Below, in pieces: positions 46,968-56,772 of a stretch of 64,000 nt of DNA. The position numbers were made by a program, and so were the translations under genes. Where the stretch lies: positions 62,001 to 126,000 of the forward strand of contig NZ_JTJL01000012.1 in the NCBI RefSeq assembly GCF_001678495.1, read 5' to 3'. The notes beneath the pieces were generated by a model. It saw only the letters and a program-made list of their open reading frames with translations, had not been told where the DNA came from and searched no databases. The stretch is from Gallibacterium salpingitidis. GTDB lineage: Bacteria; Pseudomonadota; Gammaproteobacteria; Enterobacterales; Pasteurellaceae. Positions within the stretch are counted from its first letter, which is position 1. Each line of letters opens with the position of its first letter.

Positions 46968-48371
46968 TTATTTAAAATATTTCTGAGCATTGTTGAAACA
47001 GATATTCTTTACCATTGTTCCTAATAGGTTAATGTCGTTTGGTGCTTCTCCATTTTCTACCCATTTGCCGATCATCTCGCAGAGAATACGCCTGAAATAT
47101 TCATGTCTAGTGTAAGATAAGAAACTACGAGAATCAGTTAACATACCAATGAATTGGCTCAATAGACCTAATTGAGACAATTGTTGTAGTTGTCGTTCCA
47201 TACCATCTTTCTGATCATTGAACCACCAACCTGAACCAAATTGGATCTTTCCAGGGATTCCTCCAGTTTGAAAATTACCAATCATACTAGCGATCATTTC
47301 ATTATCTCTAGGATTTAAACAATACAGAATAGTTTTAGGAAGACAATTTGTTTGATCCATAAGATCTAAAAGATGGGATAATGATTCTGCATAACATCGA
47401 TCTGCAATAGAATCAAAACCACTATCTGGTCCAAGTAATTTAAACATTCTCGTATTATTATTACGTAGAGCACCAATGTGCATTTGCATAACCCAATTAC
47501 GTTCTGAGTATTGTTGTGCTAACCAAACTAGAATTGCAGTATTAAATTGAGCTATTTGTAAGTCAGACAGTTCTTTCCCTTGTAAACGATTTTGTAAAAT
47601 ATGGTCTAATGTTTGTTCGTTAGGGATAGAAGCGAAACGGACGATTTCGATACCATGATCTGCTGATTTACATCCATGTTTATCAAAATGATCTAATCGT
47701 TTTATTAGTGCTAGTTTCAAAGTAGAAAAAGAGTGGATATTTACATTACTTATCTCCGACAAATCAGCAATATAATCTATGAAGTTAGGTAATTCGATCT
47801 TAAATACTTTGTCTGGTCGCCAGCTTGGAACAACCTGAATTCCAAATGTTGAATCTTTGGTAATTTTCTGGTGATATTCAAGAGAATCGATAGGATCATC
47901 AGTTGTTCCTATCAGTTTGACATTCATCTGTTGCAAGATACCTCGTGTAGAAAATTCAGGTTGTTGCAATAACTCATTACATTGATGCCAAATTTTTTCA
48001 GCAGAATCTTGGTTAAATAATATATTTGTGATACCAAAAGGACGACGTAATTCTAAATGTGTCCAATGGTAAATCGGATTTCCAATGCAAAGTGGAACAG
48101 TTTTTGCCCATGCAAGATATTTCTGATAATTGCTAGCTGTACCTGTAATCAGTTCTTCATCAATACCAGCTGTTCTCATTGCACGCCATTTGTAATGATC
48201 TCCAGCTAACCATATTTCTGTTAAATCCTTAAATTGTCTATTTTCAGCAATATCCTTAGGACTTAAATGACAGTGGTAATCAAAAATAGGTTGAGGTGCT
48301 GCATATTGATGATATAACTGTTTTGCAGTTTCTGTTGATAATAAAAAATCTTCATCCATAAAAGGTTTCAT
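46968..48371 (-). CDS. uxaC: Uronate isomerase (glucuronate/galacturonate isomerase)
   Basis: A 467-aa amidohydrolase-superfamily enzyme. The start at 48371 follows GGAGTG; a longer frame lies inside the upstream SDR gene. The metal motif [10 protein letters not shown] (~26-35), the [10 protein letters not shown] segment and [15 protein letters not shown] (~308-322) are UxaC hallmarks. It converts D-glucuronate to D-fructuronate or D-galacturonate to D-tagaturonate. It lies 1 bp after the SDR stop, so translation is coupled. It belongs to the hexuronate locus with uxuA and the TRAP transporter. Confidence 0.95.
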   Translation of the reverse strand: MKPFMDEDFLLSTETAKQLYHQYAAPQPIFDYHCHLSPKDIAENRQFKDLTEIWLAGDHYKWRAMRTAGIDEELITGTASNYQKYLAWAKTVPLCIGNPIYHWTHLELRRPFGITNILFNQDSAEKIWHQCNELLQQPEFSTRGILQQMNVKLIGTTDDPIDSLEYHQKITKDSTFGIQVVPSWRPDKVFKIELPNFIDYIADLSEISNVNIHSFSTLKLALIKRLDHFDKHGCKSADHGIEIVRFASIPNEQTLDHILQNRLQGKELSDLQIAQFNTAILVWLAQQYSERNWVMQMHIGALRNNNTRMFKLLGPDSGFDSIADRCYAESLSHLLDLMDQTNCLPKTILYCLNPRDNEMIASMIGNFQTGGIPGKIQFGSGWWFNDQKDGMERQLQQLSQLGLLSQFIGMLTDSRSFLSYTRHEYFRRILCEMIGKWVENGEAPNDINLLGTMVKNICFNNAQKYFK

Positions 48372-48372
48372 T

Positions 48373-49218
48373 TTACACTCCACTATAAGCAGAAAAACCA
48401 CCATCAACAGGGACAATAACACCGTTTACAAAACTAGAGTATTCACTATCAATTAAAAATAGTAAGGTACCTAGTAATTCTTCCGGTTCTCCAAAACGTC
48501 CCATTGGAGTATTAGTTAAAATCTTATTGGCTCTGGCTGTTGGTTTACCATTTTCATCAAATAATAAAGCTTGATTTTGATTGCTAACCAAGAATCCTGG
48601 TGCAATTGCATTACAACGAATACCCACTTTAGAAAAATAAACCGCTAACCATTGAGTAAAATTACTAATTGCAGCTTTTGCACCAGAATAAGCAGGAATC
48701 TTTGTTAATGGAGTGAATGCATTCATGCTAGAAATATTGATAATGCTCGCGCCAGACTTACCGATCATGTCTTTGGCAAATACTTGGGTTGGTAATAGAG
48801 TACCTAAGTAATTAAGATTAAATACAAATTCAATACCAGATTTATCTAATTCAAAAAAGGTTTTGGTATTTTCTGGTAAATCTAATAAATGGAATTCATT
48901 ATCGGTTGTTGCTTTTGGATTATTACCGCCTGCACCATTAATTAAAATATCACAAGTACCGAAATCTGTAAGAATTTGATCTCTGGTTGCTTGAATACTT
49001 TCCAATTCTAAAACATTTGTTTTATAGGCTTTTGCACAACCCCCATTTTGATTAATCTCTTCCGCTACTTTATTTGCTGCATCATAATTAATATCTAGCA
49101 AAGCAATTTTTGCTTGTGTTTTTGCCAGTTCTTTAGCTAAAAAAGCACAAAGTACACCACCAGCACCAGAAATAACGATCAGTTTATTTTTCAAATTATG
49201 ATTTTTTGCTATATTCAT
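48373..49218 (-). CDS. SDR-family oxidoreductase, putative fructuronate (D-mannonate) reductase
   Basis: A 281-aa short-chain dehydrogenase. Motifs: NAD(P)-binding [16 protein letters not shown] (~18-33), [10 protein letters not shown] (~90-99), catalytic Ser in [19 protein letters not shown] (Tyr-x3-Lys, ~179-189) and [12 protein letters not shown]. Relatives occur in the H. influenzae hexuronate region (HI0048). Between uxaC and a TRAP binding-protein gene, it most likely takes the place of UxuB, reducing fructuronate to mannonate for UxuA. No classical long-chain UxuB/UxaB polypeptide is present. The SDR family is certain; the substrate is inferred. Confidence 0.82.
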   Translation of the reverse strand: MNIAKNHNLKNKLIVISGAGGVLCAFLAKELAKTQAKIALLDINYDAANKVAEEINQNGGCAKAYKTNVLELESIQATRDQILTDFGTCDILINGAGGNNPKATTDNEFHLLDLPENTKTFFELDKSGIEFVFNLNYLGTLLPTQVFAKDMIGKSGASIINISSMNAFTPLTKIPAYSGAKAAISNFTQWLAVYFSKVGIRCNAIAPGFLVSNQNQALLFDENGKPTARANKILTNTPMGRFGEPEELLGTLLFLIDSEYSSFVNGVIVPVDGGFSAYSGV

Positions 49219-49294
49219 GATTCAACTCCTTGTTTTTATTAAAATAAACGGCATTTTGGTAAATGCCGCTAATAGGTGATTAGATTGAATAAGT

Positions 49295-50278
49295 TTATTT
49301 ACCTAATTCATCTATTCTTTCAATATATGATTTAATTGTAGGATTTTGTCTAGCGGCATCATGCATGCTTTTTACTGCTTCCACAAATGGTTGTTTGTCC
49401 ACTTGTATAAATTGAACATTCAATTGTTTTTTTGCTTTTTCAACTTCTTCTGCAATCATTTTTGTCCAAAGTTCTTTATGGAATAACATTGATTCATCAG
49501 CAGCTTTCTTTAATGCAGCTTGTTGTTCAGGAGTAAGTTTATTCCAAGATTTTAGACTGATTAATAAAACATCTGGAATCATAGTATGTTGGTCTTCACT
49601 AAAATATTTAGCCACCTCGCCATGACGAGCCAAAGTTAAAGCAGTTTCATTGTTTTCAGCACCATCTACAACTTTTTGTTGTAATGCAGTATAGAGTTCA
49701 CCATATGCCAAAGGTGTTGGTGATGCCCCCATTAATTTCATCATTTCTACAGCTGAAGGGCTAGGTTGTACACGAATCTTCATCCCTTTAAGATCTGCTG
49801 GGGTTTTTATTGGTTTATTAGCATAGAAACTTCTAGCGCCACCATCATAGTAGGTTAAACCGATAAAACCTTTATCTTTAGATACTAGAAGAATTTTTTG
49901 ACCGACTTCTGAATCACTTAAAGTACGATAGTAGTGTTCCCTGTCTTTAAATAGATAAGGTACATTGAATGCAGTATAAGATGGTTCGAATGCTTCCATT
50001 TCACTTGCATTTGATTTAGCCATATCAAGTGAACCAGATTGCAATAACTCCATTGATTCACGTTGTGTACCTAACTGGCTATTTGGATAAATTCTGATAA
50101 TAACTTCTCCATTAGTTAATTTTTTGACTTCATCTGCCATATGCTGCATTGAGATGTGTACAGGATGTGTTTTGTCGTTATTATGGCTAAGTTTTAATAT
50201 AGTTTTAGCTTGAACTGAAAATGCAACTCCCATAGAGAGTAAAGAAGTTAAAGCTACGGAAATAATAGTCTTCTTCAT
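49295..50278 (-). CDS. TRAP transporter periplasmic binding protein (DctP family), hexuronate-linked
   Basis: A 327-aa extracytoplasmic receptor with a signal peptide (MKKTIISVALTSLLSMGVAF, cut near VQA-KT). DctP features are visible: SHNNDKTHPVHISMQHMADEV (in part), LGTQRESMELLQSG, KGMKIRVQPSPSAVEMMKLMGASP (in part; conserved Arg binds the carboxylate) and QKVVDGAENN. The uronate genes around it suggest glucuronate or galacturonate as ligand. It is separated from the membrane subunits, which are divergently transcribed across a 243-bp region with UxuR-type palindromes. It leads the dctP-SDR-uxaC operon. Confidence 0.9.
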   Translation of the reverse strand: MKKTIISVALTSLLSMGVAFSVQAKTILKLSHNNDKTHPVHISMQHMADEVKKLTNGEVIIRIYPNSQLGTQRESMELLQSGSLDMAKSNASEMEAFEPSYTAFNVPYLFKDREHYYRTLSDSEVGQKILLVSKDKGFIGLTYYDGGARSFYANKPIKTPADLKGMKIRVQPSPSAVEMMKLMGASPTPLAYGELYTALQQKVVDGAENNETALTLARHGEVAKYFSEDQHTMIPDVLLISLKSWNKLTPEQQAALKKAADESMLFHKELWTKMIAEEVEKAKKQLNVQFIQVDKQPFVEAVKSMHDAARQNPTIKSYIERIDELGK

Positions 50279-50325
50279 AAAAAGATCTCCTGCCAGTTAA
50301 TAAATAAGATGATTTAACTATTTTG

Positions 50326-50345
50326 AAAATAGGTAAACCAATTTT
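50326..50345. promoter_or_regulatory. UxuR/ExuR-type operator 1
   Basis: AAAATAGGTAAACCAATTTT is a near-perfect palindrome matching the AAATTGGTATACCAATTT type recalled for ExuR/UxuR. It lies about 48 bp upstream of the TRAP binding-protein start. Confidence 0.7.
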
Positions 50346-50421
50346 CGTTTATTCACAATATCGTTCATATTGTTGGTGTAAATATAGCCATAAGATTAGA
50401 TAGTTCAATCCAATTTTTCTT

Positions 50422-50441
50422 AACTGGTGAACCAGATCACA
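50422..50441. promoter_or_regulatory. UxuR-type operator 2 overlapping a CRP-like site
   Basis: The palindrome CTGGTGAACCAG (50424-50435) has the GGT-N2-ACC core of the other operators. GGTGA-ACCAGA-TCACA (50426-50441) fits the CRP pattern with one mismatch, so the two sites overlap. Confidence 0.55.
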
Positions 50442-50481
50442 AATTCGAGATAATTTTATTGATATTTGATTTATTTTAATC

Positions 50482-50500
50482 AAAATTGGAGTACCAAAAT
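50482..50500. promoter_or_regulatory. UxuR-type operator 3
   Basis: AAAATTGGAGTACCAAAAT lies 22 bp before the dctQ ATG and shares the TTGG-N2-TACCA core, so it probably represses the TRAP/GH31/uxuR/uxuA transcript. Confidence 0.65.
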
Positions 50501-50521
50501 TGATATAAAGAGGTAAATGAT

Positions 50522-51007
50522 ATGAATAGATTCATTAATATTATTAATCGAATTCTTTCTAGTATGTGTGTAGTGCTATGTTCAGTGCTAGTTATCTGCA
50601 TAGTGTGGCAAGTATGTTCTCGATATGTCTTAAATACACCAAGTACTTATACAGATGAAATGGCTAGATTTTTATTTATTTGGGTAGGGTTAATTGGCGC
50701 TGCTTACGCATTAGGACAGAAAAAACACTTAGCGATAGATTTATTAGCTACAAAATTGGAAGCATCTCCAAGTAAACAAAATGTATTGAATTTGTGTATC
50801 AATATTGTTGGTGTTGTTTTTACGCTTTCTATTATGTGTTATGGCGGTATGAGATTAGTACAAGACACTATTGCTAATGGCCAAATTTCTCCAGTCATAG
50901 GTATTCAGATGGGAATAGTTTATTTGGCTATTCCTATTAGTGGAATATTTATGCTGATTTATTTGGTTCGAGATATTTTAGAAAACTTTAAACAATTCTC
51001 TCATTAA
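50522..51007 (+). CDS. TRAP transporter small permease (DctQ family)
   Basis: A 161-aa membrane protein with four helices (~15-35, 50-70, 88-112, 128-150). The SRYVLNTPSTYTDEMARFLFIWVGLIGAAYA stretch (in part, ~38-66) is the family signature. It pairs with the large subunit 14 bp downstream and the divergently encoded binding protein to import hexuronates with Na+. A weak AGAGG ribosome site precedes the ATG. It heads the dctQ-dctM-GH31-uxuR-uxuA operon. Confidence 0.88.
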   Translation: MNRFINIINRILSSMCVVLCSVLVICIVWQVCSRYVLNTPSTYTDEMARFLFIWVGLIGAAYALGQKKHLAIDLLATKLEASPSKQNVLNLCINIVGVVFTLSIMCYGGMRLVQDTIANGQISPVIGIQMGIVYLAIPISGIFMLIYLVRDILENFKQFSH

Positions 51008-51021
51008 TAAGGAATATTATT

Positions 51022-52323
51022 ATGGAATGGTCAACAGTCCTTGTTCTTAGTGGTAGTTTCTTTGTATTTTTATTTATTGGTGTACCAATTTCATTCTCAA
51101 TTGGTATCGCATCATTACTAACAATTATGCTGTCACTTCCTGTAGATTCGGCAATTGCTGTTATTGCACAAAAGATGGCTTCAGGATTAGATAGTTTTTC
51201 TTTATTAGCAATTCCGTTTTTTATTTTAGCTGGAAATATTATGAATCGAGGCGGAATTGCATTGAGGTTAATTGAATTTGCAAAAGTGATTGGTGGAAGA
51301 CTACCTGGTTCTCTTGCTCATGTGAATGTATTAGCTAATATGATGTTTGGGTCTATTTCAGGATCAGCTGTAGCTTCTGGTGCTGCAATGGGTGGTATTA
51401 TGTCTCCATTGCAAAAAAAAGAGGGATATGATCCCGCATTTTCTGCAGCAGTTAATATTGCATCCTGTCCTACAGGATTACTAATTCCACCAAGTAACAC
51501 ATTTATTGTTTATTCTTTAATTTCTGGTGGAACTTCAATAGGTGCGTTATTTTTAGCAGGATATATACCTGGGATATTGATGGGGTTATCTATCATGTTA
51601 GTAATAGGGTTTATTGCTAAAAAACGTCATTATCCAGTATCACCTAAACCAACGTATAGTGAAGCATTAAAGAAAACATTAGATGCATTGCCGAGTTTGG
51701 GATTGATTGTAGTCATTATGGGAGGAATTATAGGAGGTATTTTTACGGCTACAGAAGCTTCCGCCTTTGCAGTTGTTTATACTCTTATTCTAGCAATGGT
51801 AGTATATCGTGAAGTTAAATTAAAAGAATTACCTCAAATTATCCTTGATTCTGTTATTACTACTGCAATCGTATTGTTGTTAATTGGGACTTCAATGGGT
51901 ATGTCTTGGGCTATGGCGAATGCAGATATTCCTTATACTATTAGTGATGCATTATTATCTATTTCTGATAATCCAATTATTATTCTACTTATTATTAATG
52001 TGATTCTATTAGTTGTTGGTGTCTTCATGGATATGACTCCAGCACTTCTTATTTTTACCCCAATTTTTCTGCCTATTGTTACAGAACTAGGTATGGATCC
52101 TGTCCATTTTGGCGTTCTAATGGCATTTAATCTTTCTATTGGTATATGCACACCACCAGTCGGTAGTGCATTATTTATAGGATGTTCTGTTGGTGGAATT
52201 AAGATTAATCAAGTAATTAAACCTCTTTTACCTTTCTATGCTGTTTTGGTACTGACATTATTCTTAGTAACTTACATTCCTGATATTAGTCTCTTTTTAC
52301 CAAGAGTTTTATTAGGTTATTAA
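51022..52323 (+). CDS. TRAP transporter large permease (DctM family)
   Basis: A 433-aa permease with about twelve hydrophobic segments. The N-terminus FLFIGVPISFSIGIASLLTI and internal FGSISGSAVASGAAMGGIM, PTGLLIPPSNTFIVYS and CTPPVGSALFIG motifs belong to DctM. It is the transport channel for the hexuronate-linked TRAP system. It is 14 bp after the small subunit and 19 bp before the GH31 gene. Length is normal, and no signs of decay are seen. Confidence 0.93.
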   Translation: MEWSTVLVLSGSFFVFLFIGVPISFSIGIASLLTIMLSLPVDSAIAVIAQKMASGLDSFSLLAIPFFILAGNIMNRGGIALRLIEFAKVIGGRLPGSLAHVNVLANMMFGSISGSAVASGAAMGGIMSPLQKKEGYDPAFSAAVNIASCPTGLLIPPSNTFIVYSLISGGTSIGALFLAGYIPGILMGLSIMLVIGFIAKKRHYPVSPKPTYSEALKKTLDALPSLGLIVVIMGGIIGGIFTATEASAFAVVYTLILAMVVYREVKLKELPQIILDSVITTAIVLLLIGTSMGMSWAMANADIPYTISDALLSISDNPIIILLIINVILLVVGVFMDMTPALLIFTPIFLPIVTELGMDPVHFGVLMAFNLSIGICTPPVGSALFIGCSVGGIKINQVIKPLLPFYAVLVLTLFLVTYIPDISLFLPRVLLGY

Positions 52324-52342
52324 TTTATAAGAGGCAGAAAAA

Positions 52343-54724
52343 ATGAAAACATTGAAAAATTGGATATATCAAAAACAAGCTAATAATCAAATTGATATTG
52401 AATGTGAACATAATTTTAAATTACATATTTTTGTGTTAGAAGAAGATATTTTCAGAGTTGCATTTTCTCGTAATAATGAATTTCGTGTACCACACACTTG
52501 GGCAATAACTCCAAATAAAAAAGATATTGCATGGACGGGTAGAGATAAATGGACAACAGATGGATTCACTTTACCAGAATATAAATTTCATCATGATGAA
52601 TCTAGTATTGAAATTTCAACACATAGGTTGAAAGTAATAATTCATAAACCTTTGTGGCTTGAATGGCAATGTTATACAGAAAACGGATGGCAAACATTTG
52701 CTCAAGATAGAAAGAGTGGTGCTTATTTATTAGGAGTATCTCAAAATAAAATTTCTCATTTTATGCAAAGAACAGCAATGGATCGTTATTATGGTTTAGG
52801 AGAGAAAGCTGGAAATCTAAATCGTCAAGGCCGTCGTTTTGAAATGAGGAATTTAGATGCGATGGGATATAATGCAGAAAAAACGGATCCATTATATAAA
52901 CATATTCCTTTTTATATCACTAATATCTCTAATATTAGTTATGGCATTTATTATGATAATTTGGCTAATTGTTGGTTTGATTTAGGAAATGAGTTAGATA
53001 ATTATCATGCAGCATATCGTTCATATCGTTCAGAAGATGGAGATTTAGATTATTATTTTATATTAGGTCCTAAAATCTTAGATGTAACTAAAAAATATTG
53101 TGCATTAACAGGAGGAACTATTTTCGGACCTAAATGGAGTCTAGGTTATAGTGGTTCAACAATGCATTATACTGATGCACCAGATGCGCAAGAACAATTA
53201 AAGAAATTTGTAGATTTATGCAGAATTCATAATATTCCATGTGATTCATTTCAACTTTCTTCAGGATATACATCAATTAATGATAAACGTTATGTATTCA
53301 ATTGGAATAGAGAAAAAATTCCTAATCCTAGAGGTATGAGTGAGTATTTTCATCAAGCTAATATGAAATTAGCTGCAAATATTAAGCCATGTTTGTTACA
53401 AGATCATCCAAAGTATGAAGAGGTTGCTAATCAAGGCTTATTTATACAAGATTCTATTGTAGATGCTCCAGAACGTTCAATGTTTTGGGATGATGAAGGA
53501 TCACATTTAGATTTTACTAATCCTAAGACCATAGAATGGTGGAAGCATAATGTCACATCTCAATTATTGGAGTATGGGATTGATTCAACTTGGAATGACA
53601 ATAATGAATTTGAAGTTTGGGATGAACAAGCTCGTTGTTGTTATTTTGGTAATACAAAACCGATTAAATTACTTCGCCCGTTGATGCCATTATTGATGAT
53701 GAAAGCATCTTATGAGGCACAATTATCATATAAGCCTAATAGTCGTCCTTATTTAATTTCTCGTTCTGGTTCACCAGGAATGAATCGTTATGTACAAACA
53801 TGGAGTGGGGATAATAGAACAAGCTGGAATACACTGAAATACAATATCAAAATGGGATTGGGAATGAGTTTGTCTGCATTATATAACGTAGGACACGATG
53901 TGGGCGGTTTCTCTGGCGACAAACCAGATCCAGAATTATTTGTACGTTGGGTACAAAATGGAGTGATGCACCCTCGTTTTACAATTCATTCTTGGAATGA
54001 TGATCATACTGTTAATGAGCCGTGGATGTACCCTGAAGTTACTGATATTGTTAGAAGAACAATTCAATTACGTTATCATCTAGTTCCTTATTTATATAAT
54101 CTTTTATGGATGGCACATAAATATGATGAACCAATGTTACGTCCAACATTTTTAGATTATGAAGAGGATGTAAAAACGTTTGAAGAAAATGATGATTATC
54201 TACTAGGTAGAGATTTATTAGTAGCTTCTGTAGTGGAACCATCTCAAAGAGAAAGGAAGGTTTATTTACCAGCAAATAAAACTGGTTGGTATGATTTTTA
54301 TACTCAAGAGTGGTATAGCGGTGGACAAGATATTATTGTTCCTGCACCACTAGAACGTATCCCTTTGTTTATTAGAGCAGGCTCCGTTATCCCTATGAAT
54401 CCGAAAAATTCAAATAATACAATCGAAGATCAATGTCGAGAATTTTTAGTTATGCCATTGCTTGGTACTGGTGAATATGAAGTTGAAATTTTTGATGATG
54501 ATGGTGAAAGTTTTTCTTATTTAGACAAACAATATTTAATTCTAAATATGAGGGTCAGTTGTTTTGATAATCGTATCGATATTAATTTATCTAAGTCAGG
54601 GTTATTTATACCTCAATATGAGAAAATATACTTTAAATTACCAAATAATGAAAAAAGAGAATTATTTGTTAATGGGGAAAAAGTGACAGCAAATATGTCA
54701 ATTTCATTATTGAATATCCATTAG
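52343..54724 (+). CDS. Glycoside hydrolase family 31, specificity unknown
   Basis: A 793-aa enzyme without a signal peptide, so probably cytoplasmic. Order: N-terminal beta-sandwich (~1-255), TIM barrel (~260-600), C-terminal beta domains (~610-790). The nucleophile is Asp419 in GIDSTWNDNNEFE, where common GH31 enzymes have W-x-DMNE, and the acid/base is Asp490 in TWSGDNRTSW. The substrate strand near 300 reads DSFQLSSGYTSI instead of the usual acidic-aromatic motif. It is cotranscribed with the TRAP permease and uxuR/uxuA genes, so it may release a hexuronate or a sugar from an imported uronate-containing disaccharide. Alpha-glucosidase or alpha-xylosidase activity cannot be excluded. Confidence 0.85.
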   Translation: MKTLKNWIYQKQANNQIDIECEHNFKLHIFVLEEDIFRVAFSRNNEFRVPHTWAITPNKKDIAWTGRDKWTTDGFTLPEYKFHHDESSIEISTHRLKVIIHKPLWLEWQCYTENGWQTFAQDRKSGAYLLGVSQNKISHFMQRTAMDRYYGLGEKAGNLNRQGRRFEMRNLDAMGYNAEKTDPLYKHIPFYITNISNISYGIYYDNLANCWFDLGNELDNYHAAYRSYRSEDGDLDYYFILGPKILDVTKKYCALTGGTIFGPKWSLGYSGSTMHYTDAPDAQEQLKKFVDLCRIHNIPCDSFQLSSGYTSINDKRYVFNWNREKIPNPRGMSEYFHQANMKLAANIKPCLLQDHPKYEEVANQGLFIQDSIVDAPERSMFWDDEGSHLDFTNPKTIEWWKHNVTSQLLEYGIDSTWNDNNEFEVWDEQARCCYFGNTKPIKLLRPLMPLLMMKASYEAQLSYKPNSRPYLISRSGSPGMNRYVQTWSGDNRTSWNTLKYNIKMGLGMSLSALYNVGHDVGGFSGDKPDPELFVRWVQNGVMHPRFTIHSWNDDHTVNEPWMYPEVTDIVRRTIQLRYHLVPYLYNLLWMAHKYDEPMLRPTFLDYEEDVKTFEENDDYLLGRDLLVASVVEPSQRERKVYLPANKTGWYDFYTQEWYSGGQDIIVPAPLERIPLFIRAGSVIPMNPKNSNNTIEDQCREFLVMPLLGTGEYEVEIFDDDGESFSYLDKQYLILNMRVSCFDNRIDINLSKSGLFIPQYEKIYFKLPNNEKRELFVNGEKVTANMSISLLNIH

Positions 54725-54742
54725 GTTAGTTAGGAGATCATT

Positions 54743-55504
54743 ATGATCACTGAAGATTTACGTTCTTATAAAAAGATTGGGAATGAGTTAAAGCAGCAAC
54801 TATTTGATGGAACATATAAAATCGGTGATAAGTTACCAACAGAAAGAGATTTAGCTGAATCCTTTAATGTTAGTAGAACGGTCATTAGGGAAGCATTAAT
54901 TATGTTGGAAATAGAAGGATTCGTTGAGGTAAGAAAAGGATCTGGAGTTTATTTAATTGATCTTCCGAGAGTGGCTGAGAATGATGATTCCATGCATCAA
55001 ATAGATGTTGGTCCCTTCGAGTTATTACAGGCACGGCAGTTATTAGAAAGTAGTATTGCTGAGTTTGCAGCTATTCAAGCAACAAGGGGCGATATTATTA
55101 AATTAAAAGAAATATTATTACGTGAAAAACAAACATTAGAGCATGGTGATGAGGATTATGTAGCAGATGAAGACTTCCATCGAACTATTGCTGAGATTAC
55201 TCAGAATGAAGTCATTATTCAAATGCAAAAATCGCTATGGGAGTTAAGGAATAATAGCAAGATGTGGCAAGGATTGCATATGCATATTCCTGATCAAAAT
55301 TATCGTTATTTGTGGATTAAAGATCATGAAAATATTGTACTTGCTATGCAGAAAAAGGATCCAGTTTTAGCCAGAAAAGCAATGTGGCAGCATTTAGAAA
55401 ATGTAAAACAGAAATTGTTTGAACTTTCTGATGTGGACGATCCGAATTTTGATGGTTATTTATTTAATATTAGCCCTGTTGTTGTAGGGATTGAAACGGA
55501 ATGA
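54743..55504 (+). CDS. uxuR: GntR/FadR-family regulator, UxuR/ExuR-like
   Basis: A 253-aa regulator. A winged helix (~8-73; LPTERDLAESFNVSRTVIREALIMLEIEGF in part) and an all-helical FCD ligand domain (~90-235; ELLQARQLLESSIAEFAA, DEDFHRTIAEIT, metal-site His in RYLWIKDHENIV) are visible. This is the UxuR/ExuR type, which releases DNA on binding fructuronate or glucuronate. It lies 31 bp before uxuA. The three palindromes in 50326-50500 are likely targets. It could also respond to a ligand made by the GH31 enzyme. Confidence 0.85.
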   Translation: MITEDLRSYKKIGNELKQQLFDGTYKIGDKLPTERDLAESFNVSRTVIREALIMLEIEGFVEVRKGSGVYLIDLPRVAENDDSMHQIDVGPFELLQARQLLESSIAEFAAIQATRGDIIKLKEILLREKQTLEHGDEDYVADEDFHRTIAEITQNEVIIQMQKSLWELRNNSKMWQGLHMHIPDQNYRYLWIKDHENIVLAMQKKDPVLARKAMWQHLENVKQKLFELSDVDDPNFDGYLFNISPVVVGIETE

Positions 55505-55535
55505 ATTAGAAGTTTATTGATATAAGGAGTAGAAA

Positions 55536-56723
55536 ATGGAACAAACTTGGCGTTGGTATGGGCCGAATGACCCAGTATCTTTATCTGATATTCGACAAGC
55601 AGGAGCAACAGGTATTGTGACTGCATTACATCATATTCCAAATGGTCAAATTTGGAGTATTGATGAAATTGAAAAACGTAAAGCATTAATTGAGCAAGCG
55701 GGATTAACATGGTCTGTGGTAGAAAGTGTCCCTGTACATGAAGAAATTAAAACGCAGACAGGGAACTATCAACAATGGATTGATAATTACAAACAAACTC
55801 TACGTAATTTATCTAAATGTGGTATTGATACAGTTTGTTATAATTTTATGCCAGTGTTGGATTGGACTCGTACTGATTTGGCATACCAATTACCAGACGG
55901 CTCTAAAGCACTTCGTTTTGATCAAATTGCATTTGCAGCATTTGAATTATATATTTTGAAACGTCCTGGTGCAGAGCAAAGTTATAGTGAACAAGAGCGC
56001 CAGGCAGCCAAAGCTTACTATGAAAAAATGTCGGCAGAACAAATTGAGCAATTAACAAAAAATATTATTGCTGGATTACCAGGTGCAGAAGAAGGTTATA
56101 CCTTAGAAGAGTTTCAAGCCCAACTAGATCGTTATAAAGATATTTCTCCTGATAAATTTCGTACTCATTTGGCATATTTTTTACATCAAGTTGTGCCTGT
56201 TGCGGAGGAGGTGGGAATTAAACTAGCAATTCACCCAGATGATCCGCCACGTCCGATTTTAGGGCTACCTCGTATTGTTTCAACAATTGAAGATATGCAA
56301 TGGTTTGTTGAGACAGAACCGTTATCAGCAAATGGATTTACAATGTGTACTGGTTCTTATGGTGTCCGTTCAGATAATGATCTGGTCAAAATGACAGAGA
56401 AATTTGCTGATCGTATTTACTTTGCTCATTTACGTTCTACTTGTAGAGAAGATAATCCTCTTAGTTTCCATGAAGCAGCACACTTAGAAGGGGATGTGGA
56501 TATGTTTAATGTGGTAAAAGCATTATTAACGGAAGAGTATCGTCGTTTATCTAATGGCAATAAACGTTTGATTCCGATGCGTCCAGATCATGGGCATCAA
56601 ATGTTAGATGATTTAAAAAAGAAAACGAATCCTGGATATTCAGCGATTGGGCGCTTGCGTGGATTGGCTGAATTTAGAGGTTTAGAACTAGGATTAAAGA
56701 AAGTTTATTTTGAAAATAAATAA
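55536..56723 (+). CDS. uxuA: Mannonate dehydratase
   Basis: A 395-aa enzyme with the [26 protein letters not shown] start (in part) typical of UxuA. Metal-binding segments [20 protein letters not shown] (~226-245), [13 protein letters not shown] and [12 protein letters not shown] (~345-356) are present. It dehydrates D-mannonate to 2-keto-3-deoxygluconate. It ends the TRAP-GH31-uxuR-uxuA operon before a strong terminator. The next enzymes, KdgK and Eda, are not in the window. Confidence 0.96.
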   Translation: MEQTWRWYGPNDPVSLSDIRQAGATGIVTALHHIPNGQIWSIDEIEKRKALIEQAGLTWSVVESVPVHEEIKTQTGNYQQWIDNYKQTLRNLSKCGIDTVCYNFMPVLDWTRTDLAYQLPDGSKALRFDQIAFAAFELYILKRPGAEQSYSEQERQAAKAYYEKMSAEQIEQLTKNIIAGLPGAEEGYTLEEFQAQLDRYKDISPDKFRTHLAYFLHQVVPVAEEVGIKLAIHPDDPPRPILGLPRIVSTIEDMQWFVETEPLSANGFTMCTGSYGVRSDNDLVKMTEKFADRIYFAHLRSTCREDNPLSFHEAAHLEGDVDMFNVVKALLTEEYRRLSNGNKRLIPMRPDHGHQMLDDLKKKTNPGYSAIGRLRGLAEFRGLELGLKKVYFENK

Positions 56724-56730
56724 CAAACTA

Positions 56731-56760
56731 AAAAAGCTAGCAAATTGCTAGCTTTTTTAC
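56731..56760. terminator. Bidirectional terminator between uxuA and suhB
   Basis: AGCTAGCAA (56736-56744) pairs with TTGCTAGCT (56746-56754), flanked by A6 and T6, between convergent genes. The loop is very short, so the real stem is likely a few bp shorter. Confidence 0.88.
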
Positions 56761-56772
56761 TAAGAAAGTTGT

